64,000 nucleotides of DNA. Origin: Sisyra terminalis (taxonomy: Eukaryota; Arthropoda; Insecta; Neuroptera; Sisyridae). The notes beneath the pieces were generated by a model, which was not told the origin of the DNA, made no database searches, and saw only the letters and a program-made list of their open reading frames with translations. Below, in pieces: positions 48,619-61,879 of the stretch (its first letter is position 1; every line of letters begins with the position of its first letter). Position numbers and translations under genes: made by a program. The DNA is taken from contig OY292274.1 in NCBI GenBank assembly GCA_958496175.1, positions 10,168,001 to 10,232,000 of the forward strand, read 5' to 3'.

Positions 48619-50385
48619 TCATAAAAGTTTTTATTGTAATAAATAAATAAAAATACAATCATTTAAGTTAACATAAAATATTTTTGTACATTTTTTACTT
48701 AAGTTACGGATGTACTTCTTTCAAACCATCCATAGATCTTATGCGTGTAACGTGTAACAATAAATATTTTTTAATTGCAAAAGTGCTCTTGGTAAATGTA
48801 TATAGGGGAAAAATTTAGCGGAACATAGATAAAAATCCTATTTATAGTTCTAAGTGTATGAAAATTTATTTATAATTGTTTTAATACCATTCAAGAAAAA
48901 TCAAAGGATATGCGTTGAAAAAAAGAAGTAATTTTTTGGGACAGTCCTTGAAAGTTATAAAGCGTCGGTAATTAACAATAAAAAAAAATCTGTAGAAGCT
49001 TCAAAGTATTGAATGAAGGATTCAATTCTCTATTTCTTTGTTCAGAAACCAAGATTAAGAAATACACGACAATATGTTATTTTAAATGAATCATTCGCAT
49101 TTAATAGTTTAAGCTGTAATAAAAAGAAAATTATCATTGATGTTTTTTAGATACTTTTAAAATCTATGATTTTTCTATAACTCAATTGAATGAGTAATAT
49201 TTTTAATTGTTTCCGATAAAATTGTAAACGATTTTCATCGTTAGAATACAAAAATTGTGTAGTATGAGTATGTGATGTCGCATGATTGTCACAAGCTTTC
49301 TATAGCATGTGTCTGCTAACGACAGGGATCGAACTGTGAACAAGAACATTCACCCATGCTTCATCAACCAATTATTTGATATAATTACCTGTCCACGACA
49401 TTGAACGTGATCACAACGCCACTAAATGGACGTAAACATCTTATCAATCTACTGATAAAGATAACAAGAGAAATTCGAACAAATAAATTTTATTACTACC
49501 GTAATGAAATTTCGTGAAAAAAAAAACTTTGTTTTGAATTCTCTCGTTTCATAAATCTTGATATTAAACCCATCCAATCAAAACAGAAATTCCTATTCCG
49601 TGACTTGTTATAGCGTCGTTTGGATGAATAAGAAAAAAATATTTGTTTTTGGCAAGATTCGTTTGACGGTAGAGTAACGGTGGCGACAGAAACTTTGATT
49701 TATATGTGTAATTGTCTTTTGAAAAAAGCGAAACAACTGTATCTTTATAGTCTGGTCGCTTACAAACTCTTTCTTTCTTTCTTTCTTTCTTTTCGTTCAA
49801 ATATTTATATACAAGAAACGGTGCCAAATGCCTCTCACAAATATTTCGAATCAAAGCATCTATATCTCTACTGCATTCATTTTTCCACTTTCCCTTCCGT
49901 CTCTAATGCGTCTGTACCACACAAATTTTGAGCATTTACTCACAATTTACGTGGCTGGTTTTCGTTCTCGTTTTCTCTGATCAGGAAAATGTAATTTACG
50001 AACTTGTCGTTGCTTTATTAATCACACATTCTAACTTGCTGATTCCTTTCAGAGGAAAAATATGGTACGTGCTAAAATCTCACTAATTCATTTGCTTTTT
50101 TTATTTTTCCAACGACCACTCCATTTAATTTTCTTTTACTTTAAAATAGTCATTCATAAATTTCTTATTTTTTAATTTATTCTACGTTTTCAATAAATTA
50201 AAACATTAAAAGAATTTTGATGTCATTACTCATCATTAATAATGAAATCATAAACATGTCCATTGACTTATGAAGAAGCTTAAAAATGAATTATCATAAA
50301 GCGATGACGTTTGTCTTGAGAATATCAATAAAATAGTCAAAAATACAAAAGTTTTATATTGTTTTCACTTTGGTAACTTCGGTTC
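48619..50385. other. Intergenic sequence; CTTT microsatellite
   Basis: A run of CTTT units lies at about 49768-49794. The stretch 49560-50060 is less AT-rich but carries no recognised gene. Confidence 0.45.
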
Positions 50386-50684
50386 CTTTTAAATTATAAA
50401 ACTGTAATAGTTTCTGATATACATTAAAGTTCTCATCGATTCCCCGAACAAATATTAGAAGCTGGGCTGTATCTGAAACATCATTACATTCATTGGTAGC
50501 TAATAAGAACCACTCAAAAAATTATACTTTCCCGAAGTTGCTCTTATAAATTACCACCCAAATCTTCAGTGCGCTGAAAATACGTTCTGGCAGATAAACT
50601 TATATTTCCAAAAAAAATTTTTTTTTGATCTGAGAACCCCTCCTCAGCCATAACTAAAGCTCATTTTTGGAGTTCCCTATCGGA
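50386..50684 (-). pseudogene. hAT transposase fragment (inverted copy)
   Basis: This ~300-bp segment is the near-perfect reverse complement of 52236-52540 and encodes, on the minus strand, the same ZBED/GTF2IRD2-like segment. Together they form an inverted repeat around a long-TIR element. Confidence 0.7.
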
Positions 50685-50770
50685 AAACGGTAAGCCTTAA
50701 AAACGTTTTATTGATTCGAAGATTTGCGTGAAATGATTTTTATTTTCAGTGTATCACTCACAAGAAATGC

Positions 50771-52236
50771 AAAGGGTCTAGCAGGATCCATATGGCGAGT
50801 TGGCCCCCAAATAGGAACCTATGTCGAAACTTATGTTAAAATATCGGCTTGATATACAAACACATTTTATATATTTTTCGTGACCAAATTCCTCTTTGAC
50901 CTTGAGATATGGGTAGAAATGTCCCCCACAAAGCTATTTTTCAAAGTTATATTAACTAATTAAGCTAGAGAAGTGAAACCAACGCGAGGCTTTAGATTAT
51001 TTTACACAGTATATCATATATTTTTTTTGAAATTATTTAAAAAAATAATTATACAAAAAAAATCCAAAAAACAATTGAAATAATTTTTTTTTGTGTTCTC
51101 TGAAAATTTCAATTACGAAAAAAATATATTTTATGCTTCTATATGAGCACTATAACTCATAAAAATTGCGTGAAGAAATAGTTGGTGCAACACCTTAAAA
51201 AAAATGAAATGTGATTTGCGCCTACTAATATACCTCGGTTTAATTTTTTTTCGAAGTGTTTCACCAATTTTTTTTTCACAAAACATCAATACAAAATAGG
51301 CCACATATAGGAGCAAAACTTATATTATTTTCATAATTATAAGTCTAAGGAGATATAAAAAAAAATTAATTAGTTTTTTTGTTTTTCTATATTTACTCTT
51401 AAGATGATTACTTTCAAGATCAAAATAATTGATCCCAAAAGAAAAAAAAACAATAAGTGTTCAATTTTTATTAAAAGAAGAATAAAAAAAAATTATCGTC
51501 ACTTTTATAATTTATTACAATTGGAATATTATGAACCTAAAATAATTTAGTTAATATCACGTAGGACGCAGAATTCTGGATAATTATTGTTCATATGAAA
51601 AATAACAAATACAAGTTGTTGCTTGAGAACAATATCCCACTGTAAAGTTTCTATTGGAGAATCACAGGTAAAACAGAAAATACTGTTGCAATCTTTACCA
51701 TTCGAAATATAATAATTGTTTTATATTCGACCGTCTTTGATATTTTTACATGTCTTGATTTTACTTCTACCCTAATGATATTAGGTGCCTATTTTCCACA
51801 TTGTTCTAAAGTATTATTTGATAGTTCAATTATTCGCCCACTTTAGGTAGAATCTGTAAGAATTTTGGTATGAACCAGTGAATAATATCCTTAGCTAAAC
51901 GAAGAAAATCAAGTAATTTAGATGCCGTCAATATGTAACCAGAATTAATTGGAGACGCATAGTATTCCAGTTGTAATAAATTATATTAGTGATGATAACT
52001 TTTTTTGATACTTATTTTAATAAAAAATGAGCACTAGTGTTTTTTTTTTCTTTTGGGATCAATTATTTTGATCTTGAAAGTGATCATCTTAAGCAATCTT
52101 AAGAGTAAATATAGAAAAACAAAAAAACTAATAATTTTTTTTTTATGTTTCCTTAGACTTACAATTATGAAAATAATATATATTTTGCTACTATATATGG
52201 CCTTTTTTTTATTGTAGTTTTGTGAAAAAAAAAAAA
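50771..52236. mobile_element. Long-TIR element, copy R1-d, right end missing
   Basis: It begins AAAGGGTCTAGCAGGATCCA. The left arm and core (about 51480-51990) are present, but the right arm stops at a poly-A run where it meets the hAT segment, so its outer ~350 bp and terminus are missing. Confidence 0.8.
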
Positions 52237-53010
52237 TCCGATAGGGAACTCCAAAAATGAGCTTTTGTTATGGCTGAGGAGGTGTTCTCAGATCAAAAAA
52301 AAAACTAATTTGAAAATATAAGTTTACCTGTCAGAACGTATTTTCAGCGCACTGAAGATTTGGGTGGTAATTTATAAGAGCAACTTCGGGAAAGTATAAT
52401 TTTTTGAGTGGTTCTTATTAGCTACCAATGAATGTAATGATGTTTCAGATACAGCCCAGCTTCTAATATTTGATCGGGGAATCGATGAGAACCTTAATGT
52501 ATGTCAGAAACTATTACAGTTTTATAGTTTAAAAGGAACGATTACAGGGAAAAATTTATTTCGCCAATTAGAACAAGTGTTTGTATCAATGCATTTGCTA
52601 AGGAAAAAATTTTGGGAGTGTTACAACTGACGGGGGCAGACAAAAACAGGTGGACAAAATAATAATTTTGAATTATTAATGATATACATTTTCATAATGG
52701 TCCTCGTGATATCCATTGTAAACTACATAAGAAAAAATGAACTGACACATTGCTAATTTCAACAGTTTCTTTCATATATGAAAGCAGATAACCATGATTT
52801 AAGTAAAGGTACAGTAGTGAAAAAAATTTTTGATCTCAGAATAGAAATCAACATTTTTATAAATGAAAAGTATAAATTCGTCCCAGAACTTAAAGATCCT
52901 CAGTGGTTAATAGACCTCGGATTTTAGGCAGATTTAACTCAAAAATTGAATATGTATACTAAATGTTAGGCTTCAATGAAAAAAAGAATCGGATCTAGTA
53001 CTTTTGTGAA
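52236..53010 (+). pseudogene. hAT transposase fossil (ZBED / GTF2IRD2-like)
   Basis: Plus-strand frames read LLATNECNDVSDTAQLLIF, RGIDENLNV, LKGTITGKNLF and, after a break, GTVVKKIFDLRIEINIFI, then PELKDPQWLIDLGF. This order (DESxDVSDTAQL..RGVDENFNV..., then VLRRFFELREEI...L.DPEWL.DLAFL) matches the hAT-derived transposases related to GTF2IRD2 and ZBED proteins. Stops and frameshifts are frequent, the BED finger and dimerisation tail were not seen, and the catalytic acidic residue is changed (ATNE for a usual ALDES). Non-functional. Confidence 0.7.
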
Positions 53011-53799
53011 AAAACCGGAACTATAGCTGGTGCCTACATTTATTTAATCCAAACTCTCTGGTACAAGTAATAATTAAGTAAACAAAAGTCGTAAAAAAAT
53101 AAAAAAAATAGCAAATAAAAAACACATGTCGACAAGTCACACGCGGTAGAAGTTAAACTTTCAAAAAAGATGAACTTTATGATATGGAGACAAATGTAAG
53201 ATTTTATGAGTTGGATAATTGTAAGGTTTATTTTACGATTTATTAACATATATATTACAAAAATTTATCCTGAATCTAAATTTGCATTTTTGATAAATGA
53301 TACGAGAGCATATGATAATGGAAGTATGAAAGTAATCCAGTGGTGGTAAAGATGCAGGTATTGTTTAATATTTGAAACTATTGTAATTGGACATCGTTGG
53401 AATTAAATTTTTCTCGATTGCTTGAAAATACGCGCAGCACAGTAAAATATTATCATCTGCATTAGAATTTTTAATTATTATTCACAAAAGATATTCATGT
53501 CTTGGGCGTTGTGATTTTAAATTTCGTTGGAATCACACTCGTTCACAAAAGGAGCTCATATTATGACCGAACATATTATTAAAAAAAATTTAACGAAATT
53601 CTTCATGAACAACTTTATTTCAACGAAATTGTGAGTACCTAAGGAATCGACTGTACATTCATTTGAGTAGCACCTGAAAAACAGTACGTAATATTATGTG
53701 ATATCAAAATTAATTAAAAATTAGCTTTTATTTTATTGAAATTTCGTGATTAAGGACGAAATATATGGTTAGAAAATATTTAAGTACTTACTAGCATCA
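53011..53799. other. Intergenic AT-rich sequence, nothing recognised
   Basis: No feature seen. Confidence 0.45.
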
Positions 53800-53970
53800 T
53801 ATTCACTATTTTGCACAGTCGAATAATTATTAAACGTACAAGAACTATTATTTTTCTTATTTAATAATGCTTTTCGGCGTGCCCAAAATTCACGAACACG
53901 TTCTGTTGAACCTTTTGACGTCTTTATAGCCTTGTTTTCTTTACTTGTTTTTAATAATTATGACAATAAT
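53800..53970 (-). other. Exon-like fragment with a splice donor
   Basis: On the minus strand about 55 codons read GSTERVREFWARRKALLNK and end YDA just before GTAAGT, a good splice donor. The basic R-x-R-E-(Y/F)-x-A-R-(K/R)-K pattern occurs at the N-terminus of various transposon-encoded proteins. There is an upstream in-frame stop and no initiating ATG, so it is probably a fossil exon. Confidence 0.35.
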
Positions 53971-56439
53971 TCGTATTCATTTACGGCAAACTTGAAAATT
54001 AATTTTATTTAAATAATGAAATATTTATGCTCACAATTATAATAAGCAATTTAATATGGTTGTTATTGGTCGCTATGAAAACCATTCTCAAGTAGCGTAA
54101 TACGCAGGTGCGCACAACCTTAAGAAATACTAATGTTTCCTACCTCATTCTCTCTCATCTTAAATCTTATAGATTTATAAGATGTTTCTCTTTTTACTGC
54201 CGCTTTCCGTTTCCGTTTCATAAAATTTCAAGCCACAACTATACTAAAGAAGTTTTCATTTCAAAATAGCGACTAAATAACGAATATAGTCTAAATATAA
54301 TTACATGACTAGAAATATTTGTAAAGTAAAAAAATAGGCAAAAATAATTGATTCATTTCTACCCCTTGAGTTTAAATGCATCCCTTTATAATAAAATTTC
54401 TCTATGTCCTCGACATGTAGAAGAATCTGTCGACAATAAAGTATGTGGCAGATGTGCACACACATATGTGTTTAATGTTTTTAACAATTTAATTCCAAGT
54501 GTAAAGCCTTTGCTAAAACACTTAAATTTTCCAATTAACCCATTAGGCATATTGCATTTGAATATTTCACACTTGAAACAAATGTAAACTTTAAATTATG
54601 TTGACAATAAATTAAGACTCTGTAGTTACTCTCATTCGAAACAAGTACAAGTCATTTAATTTATAATTGGAAAAACTCTTAATTTTCTTTATTCTATGAA
54701 CCTAAATATCAGTCACAAAATAGTTCTTTAACAACACCAACATCATGTAGAATGTAGATACAACTTCGACAATACATATGTGATCTCATAGAAGCTATAA
54801 AAGCACAATCTCGAGGGAGAAGTCGAGAAAACAAATTGACGTTCGAAAAGAGAACGAGTTAACCATTTAAAATAAAGAAACAAGTATGAGGACAGATATA
54901 TAATGTCTCAATTCTCGTATTTCTTCCATTTAATCTTTCTCTAAATGGTCTCGTTTTAGCATTAAATGACGATGAAATTGAATGAAAATTATACTGGAAT
55001 TATGTAGAACAATGAAATAATTTAATTAAAATTACCAATGAACAAGGGGAATTTTCAAGGAGTCTTCAGTTGAAATAAGTATTGCATTGTTACTTGTCTT
55101 AAATTTTTTAACAATTAATAAACAAAGTTGACCCTTAATATTTTTTTCAGACATTCAACCGTCAACTTAAATAACATACAAGTGGATAAGGGTGCACTAG
55201 AAGTAATATTTTTCAACTGAAAGGAAAAGTTCTTATATTTTACTTTCGTCGAATTCCATATAGAAAAGTTCAATTAAATTTCCATGATTGTATTTATTGA
55301 TTCATTGGTTCATTAATGAATTATTTTCATTTCTCCGAAAATATTTACGGTTTTTCTTATTAATATTGCAACAATTTTCTTTCGAAGTTCCGAAACGAAA
55401 AACAGTTTCAAAAAAATAACTATTGAAAAATGTTTATTCAATATAAAGACTTGGAAAAATATTTAAATCTGAAAATAAAACTCAATTAAATAATTAGAAT
55501 TTGTCGATTCTATTTCCGTAAAAATGTGCCATTTTTTTTAAGATCAACCCACTTATTCCTAGAAAAATAATTTATAATCTGTGAACACGTCAATTGCGTC
55601 AATTCGTTTTTGAATACTTTTTATTACTTTCATTATAATTAACTTAATTTAGAACTCATTTTCGTTAATATAGAAATAATAATTTCGAGCATAAAATTAT
55701 GAACTTTATTGAGTTATTAATATCATGGAATTTAAACGGCTTACAATTAATGAAAACGAAATAATAAAAAAATAAAACAGATAATTATTTTATTTTTTTC
55801 ACCGATAATTTATAAAATGTGACAAGCAATGTCGTTTCAGCGTCTATTTAATACGTTAAATCGTAAATTTAATGACTAAAGGGCAAAAAACGGATTTTAA
55901 TTTGCAGGCGTGAAAACTTTTTTTAAAATAAAATAGATGAGATGTTTCGTGAAATGCTATTAAATTTATTATTTCTTTTAATGTCTCTTTTATGGTGCGT
56001 TTGGAAATTTATTTGCTAACAAAATGTTATTGTCATCCTTTTTGTTAACCAACAACACAAAAGCGGTCAAAAAATGGTTTATATCATAAAGTCGTTATTT
56101 TTGAGAAAATACTGGTACTAGTTTAAAGAATAATTAGAAATTAGTCAATTTTTACTTATTTCTTTATATTTAAAATATTGCATTAGCTTTTATTTTTTAA
56201 ATAGTTTCAGTCTATTTTTAGAACAGCTTGTATGTTAAAATATTTTTTAATTGTACTTCTACCACACAAGTTTACCAATGACGTAAACTTCGAAATAAAT
56301 CTTCTTTGAGAATAACCTAAATGAATGTAAGCAAAGGTAGTACATTCGGAACACTGCAAGAAAAGAATTGAATTCACCAATTTTAAGGAAATCCGGTTCA
56401 AAATTGGCCAAATATCAAAAATTTGATGGAACATTTGAT
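53971..56439. other. Intergenic AT-rich sequence, nothing recognised
   Basis: Open frames at 54348-54587 (+) and 56207-56473 (-) show no recognisable product. Confidence 0.45.
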
Positions 56440-56444
56440 GGAAT

Positions 56445-56566
56445 TGTTGAAGTTGTATCAAAATAGTGTACATCCACTATATCTATGAAAACATACATAG
56501 TAACAAATAATATGTACTAAATAAAATGTCCTGAATAAAACCGCTCTGCAACACGCAATCACTACA
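56445..56566 (+). repeat. copia 5' LTR
   Basis: 122 bp, TG...CA, identical to the 3' LTR; AATAAA signals near its end. Confidence 0.95.
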
Positions 56567-56737
56567 GGTTATGGGCCCAGTATAGTCCAGAATAAATCAA
56601 AAATAAAGGCAGCGAGGAAAATTATCTTTGAAAAACTGAAAATAATATTAAAAGAAAACACAACCTTAAAATCCGGCTTGTGACGTTTTGTTAAAATTTC
56701 ACGTGGTCTTATTCGTGCCTGAACTTAGAAAAATTTT

Positions 56738-59368
56738 GTGAAAATGACTTCAAATAATCAAATGACTCTGATTGAAAAATTAACTGGTCGCGAAAATTAC
56801 TCAACTTGGCAATTTGCGGTCAAAACATATCTACAACATGAAGAATTGTGGGAGTGTATCGAACGAGATTCAGACCGTGGAATAAATGTTCAAAAGGACT
56901 TAAAAGCGAAAACAAAGATTATTCTCCTGGTAGATCCAATAAATTATGTGCACATTCAAGAAGCTAACACTGCTAAGGAAGTCTGGGACAAATTGTCACC
57001 CGCCTTCGATGACTCTGGGCTGACACGCCGCGTTGGTTTGCTGCGTGATCTTTGCAACACCACACTTACTGGATGTCAAAACGTAGAAGAATATGTGAGC
57101 AAAATAGTAGGTACTGCTCATAAACTTCGGAACATTGGTTTTAAAGTGGATGATGAGTGGCTCGGTACATTGCTGCTCTCCGGTCTACCTGAATCGTATC
57201 AACCAATGATAATTGCAATTGAAAGCTCCGGCATGAAGATAACTTCTGATTCCGTAAAAGCAAAATTATTACAAGATGTTAGGCAACCTGAGAACGACTC
57301 GACTGCTTTTACCGTTAACAACAAATTCCAGAAAAATTATAAAAAGACATTCAAGGGTCCTAGACACTACAATTGTAATAAATATGGTCATAAAAGTCCA
57401 GAATGTAAATCCAAAAACAAGAGTACACAACAAAAGAAAAGTAGTCCATCATATGCTGCCGTATTTGTTGCGACATCTACACAAGACAATTGTTGGTATG
57501 TGGACTCTGGTGCATCCTCACATATGACTAAAAATAAAAATTTGCATTTAAATCAAACAACTCCTAGTATTCGAAATATAAGGGTTGCAGACAACAAAGA
57601 ATTATCCGTGCAATGCTCAGGACAAGTGAGCGTAGATATATATAATAATAATGGGATAGAAAATAAGGTGCTGTTTAGGAATGTTCTGTATGTTCCAGAA
57701 CTTGCGACAAATTTGCTGTCCGTGAGCCAGATTATACGAAATGGTGGCAAAGTAAAATTTAACAAAACAGGCTGTGTTATTATGAACAGTCAAGGTCAGA
57801 TTGCAGCGACAGCGAGTATTATCAACAACATGTACCGGCTTAATATGCGCGAAGGAGGCTATGCATGCATGTCCGATGTTGAAAATCAAGATGCTTACCT
57901 GTGGCACCAAAGAATGGGACACCTTAATTTTCATACTTTAAAGAAAATGACAGAAAACACTGATCATGTAATTTTCTCAGCAAAATCAGAAAATCTGACA
58001 TGTGTAACGTGTAAAGAAGGTAAACAAGCACGACTACCTTTCAAAAGTGAAGGTTCCAGAACTAAAAATCTATTAGAAATGATCCACTCCGACATTTGTG
58101 GACCAATGGAAACACAGACACTTGGAGGTGCCAAATATTTTATTACATTTCTTGATGACTATTCAAAGAAAATCTATGTGTATTTTCTCCGGAACAAGTC
58201 AGATGTTTTAGAAAAATTCAAAGAATTCAGGAATGAGGTCGAGAAACAAATGGACGCTCAAATAAAAATTCTTCGAACCGACAACGGCTTGGAATATGTC
58301 AACAAAAGTTTCTCAGATTATTTAAAAAATGCTGGTATTATACACCAAACAACCACTCCACACACACCTGAACAAAACGGGACTGCTGAACGTATGAACA
58401 GGACTCTCATTGAACGAGCTAAGTGTATGCTACTAAATGTCAAATTACCAAAACTGTATTGGGCTGATGCAATACATACTGCCGCTTATATCATCAACCG
58501 TTCTCCGACCAAGTCTCTGTCGTACAAAACACCTGAAGAAATGTGGTCTGGTCAAAAACCAAATGTAAAACATATGCGAATATTTGGTTGTGAAGCAATG
58601 GTTCATCTACCACAAGAGAAACGTAAGAAATGGGATCCAAAGGCACAGAAAATGATTTTCATTGGATACTGTGATCACACTAAGGGTTACCGATTTATAG
58701 TACCAAATACCAGAAAAGTTATAAAAAGTAGAGATGTTATATTTCTTGAGTCTACTGTAAAAAGAAACTATGTTCCTGTAAAACTGAATACTGAAAGAGA
58801 AACTGATAATATTCACCAGGAAATTACAAGAGGCTCTGAAACCGACGACATCACGTCTGAAGTGAGTGATAGTGTATGTAAAAATATCTCTATTTTAGAT
58901 AGTGACTATGTTCCTGACACTAGTTTTGAGACTCCTTTAACAAGAAACATCACACTGAGACCCAGAAATAAATCAAAGAAAAATTTAAGCGAGTCAACTG
59001 AAAATTCTTATCTTTGTCAACAAGAAAACTTACAGTCGAATGTTCCTGAAACTTATCAAGAAGCAATAAGTTCAGCAAATAAAGAAAAATAGAAAAAGTC
59101 CATTCAGGAAGAATTAGATGCTCATCTGAAAAATAATACATGGACATTGGTCGAAAAACCCCCGAAAATCAAAGCAATTGAATGCAAGTGGGTGTTCCGA
59201 ATAAAAGATGAACCAGCGGGTCTACGTTATAAATCGAGACTCTGTGCTAAAGGATATGCACAGACTGCAGGCATTGACTATCAGGAAACATTTTCACCGA
59301 CAGTAAGATACGACTCCATTCGTCTGTTACTATCCGTAGCAGTTCAGCATAATCTCAAAATTGTTTAA
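56738..59368 (+). pseudogene. copia Gag-Pol polyprotein, broken
   Basis: One frame of 784 codons opens at 56738: Gag (residues 1-205), a zinc knuckle (210-223), the aspartic protease DSGAS (Asp256), the integrase HHCC zinc domain (His390, His395, Cys422, Cys425) and the D,D-35-E core (Asp452, Asp515, Glu551), then the GYRF-containing integrase tail. A TAG at 59090-59092 stops it at the start of reverse transcriptase. The frame continues with [10 protein letters not shown] and is cut again by TAA at 59366-59368. After another ~85 bp the RT coding sequence ends at a deletion junction. The knuckle's first Cys is His210, so it reads H-x2-C-x4-H-x4-C. Protease and integrase catalytic residues are otherwise intact. 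Confidence 0.9.
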
Positions 59369-59513
59369 CTCGACGTTAAAACAGCTTTCTTATACGGCGA
59401 ACTCGAAGAAACAATTTTCATGACTCCACCAGAGGGACTGCAGTACAAGAAAAATATAATTATTTAATATATAAAACTACTTAAGTTTATTTTCTATTTT
59501 GATATAGTGGGGG

Positions 59514-59635
59514 TGTTGAAGTTGTATCAAAATAGTGTACATCCACTATATCTATGAAAACATACATAGTAACAAATAATATGTACTAAATAAAATGTCC
59601 TGAATAAAACCGCTCTGCAACACGCAATCACTACA
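59514..59635 (+). repeat. copia 3' LTR
   Basis: 122 bp, identical to the 5' LTR, preceded by the polypurine tract and followed by the GGAAT duplication. AATAAA is at 59589-59594 and 59603-59608. Confidence 0.95.
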
Positions 59636-59640
59636 GGAAT

Positions 59641-60705
59641 ATATCATATATGTGTCATATTATTATTGAAGGCATTGGCAAAACATTGATAGAAGTACAA
59701 AATAACATGTTTCATTACTTAAATTAGATAGAAGTATAGTAACAAAGAAGCCATTTAACTTTCATCTTGGATAAAAACCACCTATATGACCTTTGGTTCT
59801 AATGAAGATAGCATTCCTGAATTATTTCAATTAATGAAGTATAATTAAATTTATTACAGTTAATAACTGTAAATATTCAGGGTCATGTTTCCATTGCTAC
59901 ATGATTAAGGACGCGCACATAAGAAATCTATGAAAAAAAATATATTCTATTAATTTCCATCACTTTAAAAAACATATGAGTAAAAAGGCCTTAAAAAATA
60001 TTTACCATAACCTTTTTGATAGCATTGTGAACTATGAAATAATAGTGAGAAATGACAGCTATAAAACAACTAACGATAACCTAGTCAGAACTAAAAATAA
60101 AAGATTTGTTTTTCCAATGATAACCCAGTACTTTGAATATAAAAATCATATATACTTGAGGATTTATGCTATTATTTTATAAATTTCAAAATTGAATACA
60201 AGAGTTATAAAAAAACTACCAGATATAAGTCTTATTATACTCATAGTAAATATAGAAATAGCATTTAAAAACTCTACTATTGTTGCGATTAAATCTTATA
60301 ATAAGCTGCCAGTGCATCTGAAAACACTATCACTTAAAAAAAAATAAACAAGAATATAATTGAAGGGTAAGTTGACGACTGTTACACCAAATTAGACTTA
60401 ATATTAAAGTAATAGTTATAAAGGTAAATCAAGAAAAAAGCTCTTCTGTCTACCAAAGATTAAAAGAATTCACACTATGTAGGCACTTAATTCTATAACT
60501 TAATACTGGAGACACTAAAGTTGTTGAGTAGTAATAAACGGTTTTAATTAAGATGAAAAACTAATGAATTAGGTTGTTACAATAGATGATTAATGATAGA
60601 TACTTGTATTAAGTTTTGTTTTGCTTTATAATTGTTGGATAAGTAATAATTTGTCCTGACCTATGTACAGGTGTTTGATATACTTACATATATAGGAGTA
60701 TACTA
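59641..60705. other. Intergenic sequence with a possible LINE 3' fragment
   Basis: Between about 59976 and 60345 the plus-strand frames include NDNLVRTKNKRFVFP and, in another frame, IKSYNKLPVHLKTLSLKKK. This resembles the C-terminal end of some non-LTR ORF2 proteins (R-x-x...SYNxLPxxLK). The match is short and broken, so it is only suggested. Confidence 0.3.
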
Positions 60706-61750
60706 CCGTGTATATACTAGATATTCAAAAGAAATGTTTTTTTTTCTCAATTAAACCGAAAATATTGTTGGAAATGACAAAAATAAAATCCTCTGAAAGT
60801 TTAAGCTCTTAATATTAATATTAAGAGGTGCCGCATCGCAAATTTCGATTTTCCTATTAAATAACATGGGAACAATATTCTTTTGCATTTTGGAATTTTA
60901 TCGCTCACGTTAGTGACAATTTTTCAGAATGATCAAGGTATATTCTTGTAGAAAAATGAACGATCTACAAAAAAGGTCTCCAAACAAGTTTTTGATATAT
61001 TTATTCCTTCAAAAGTTATTCGAGGTCAAAGTTGAACTAAAGAGAAATTTTAATATTTTTTCAATTTTTTGACGCATTCATCAATTTTATGAGAAAATTT
61101 TATAGGACATTTTTTGTAGAACACTTTTTTCTTATAACTTATCTCTATGAATGTTTTTGATATTTTTTACAGGTTCTAAGTAATAAAAAAATAATTTTTA
61201 TGTTAAAAATATAATAATTCAGGGAATATTATTAATTTAAAACAATAAAAGTACGAATATTTTCAGTTTCATGCAAATAACTTAGGACTTGTGAAAAATA
61301 TCAAACACTTTTATATAGGAAAGAAAGTGCTCTACAAAAAATGTCCCATAAAATTTTCTCATAAAATTGATGGTTGTGTCAAAAAATTAAAAAAATCTTA
61401 AAATTTCTCTTTAGCTCAACTTTGACCTCGAATAACTTTTGAAGGAATAAATATATCAAAAACTTGTTTGGAGACCTTTTTTGTAGATCGTTCATTTTTC
61501 TACAAGAATATACCTTGATCATTCTAAAAAATCTTCACTAACGTGAGCTATAAAATTCCAAAGTGCAAGAGAATATTGTTCCCATGTTATTTAAAATGAA
61601 AAATCGAAATTTGCGATGCGGCATCTCTTAATATTAATATTAAGAGCATAAACATTCACAGGATTTTTTTTTTCATTCCCAATAATATTTTCGTTATAAT
61701 TAAGAAAAAAAAATTATAATTTTTTTTGAATCAGTCTAATGTATACACTG
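60706..61750. mobile_element. Hairpin (foldback) element, copy R2-c
   Basis: Complete copy: outer ends GTGTATATACTAGATATTCA and the complement of TTGAATCAGTCTAATG..ATACAC, with the same nearly perfect arms as at 27268-28309. The innermost part contains the AATTCAGGGAATATTATTAA block. Confidence 0.85.
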
Positions 61751-61879
61751 TCATGATGAATAAATAAATAAAATAAAGATATTTCGGATGATATTTAATA
61801 AAGATAACAAGGACATAACCCAGAATGATTCATAAAAAAAATCAATTTACAATGACGTTCTACAAAAAGTTGAAATTTA

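Larger units (their letters stand above)
56445..59635 (+). mobile_element. Ty1/copia LTR retrotransposon, recent, internally deleted
   Basis: Two 122-bp LTRs (56445-56566 and 59514-59635) are identical base for base and begin TG and end CA. The 5-bp target duplication GGAAT flanks them (56440-56444 and 59636-59640). The primer-binding site GGTTATGGGCCCAG (56567-56580) follows the 5' LTR directly and is complementary to the anticodon arm of initiator tRNA-Met, as in Drosophila copia. The polypurine tract AGTGGGGG is at 59506-59513. The 3.2-kb length is short for the family: reverse transcriptase ends soon after its start and RNase H is absent, so the copy cannot replicate itself. Confidence 0.95.

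Noticed and set aside
58607..59147. Minus-strand open frames over the copia element
   Set aside because: They are antisense shadows of the Gag-Pol frame.
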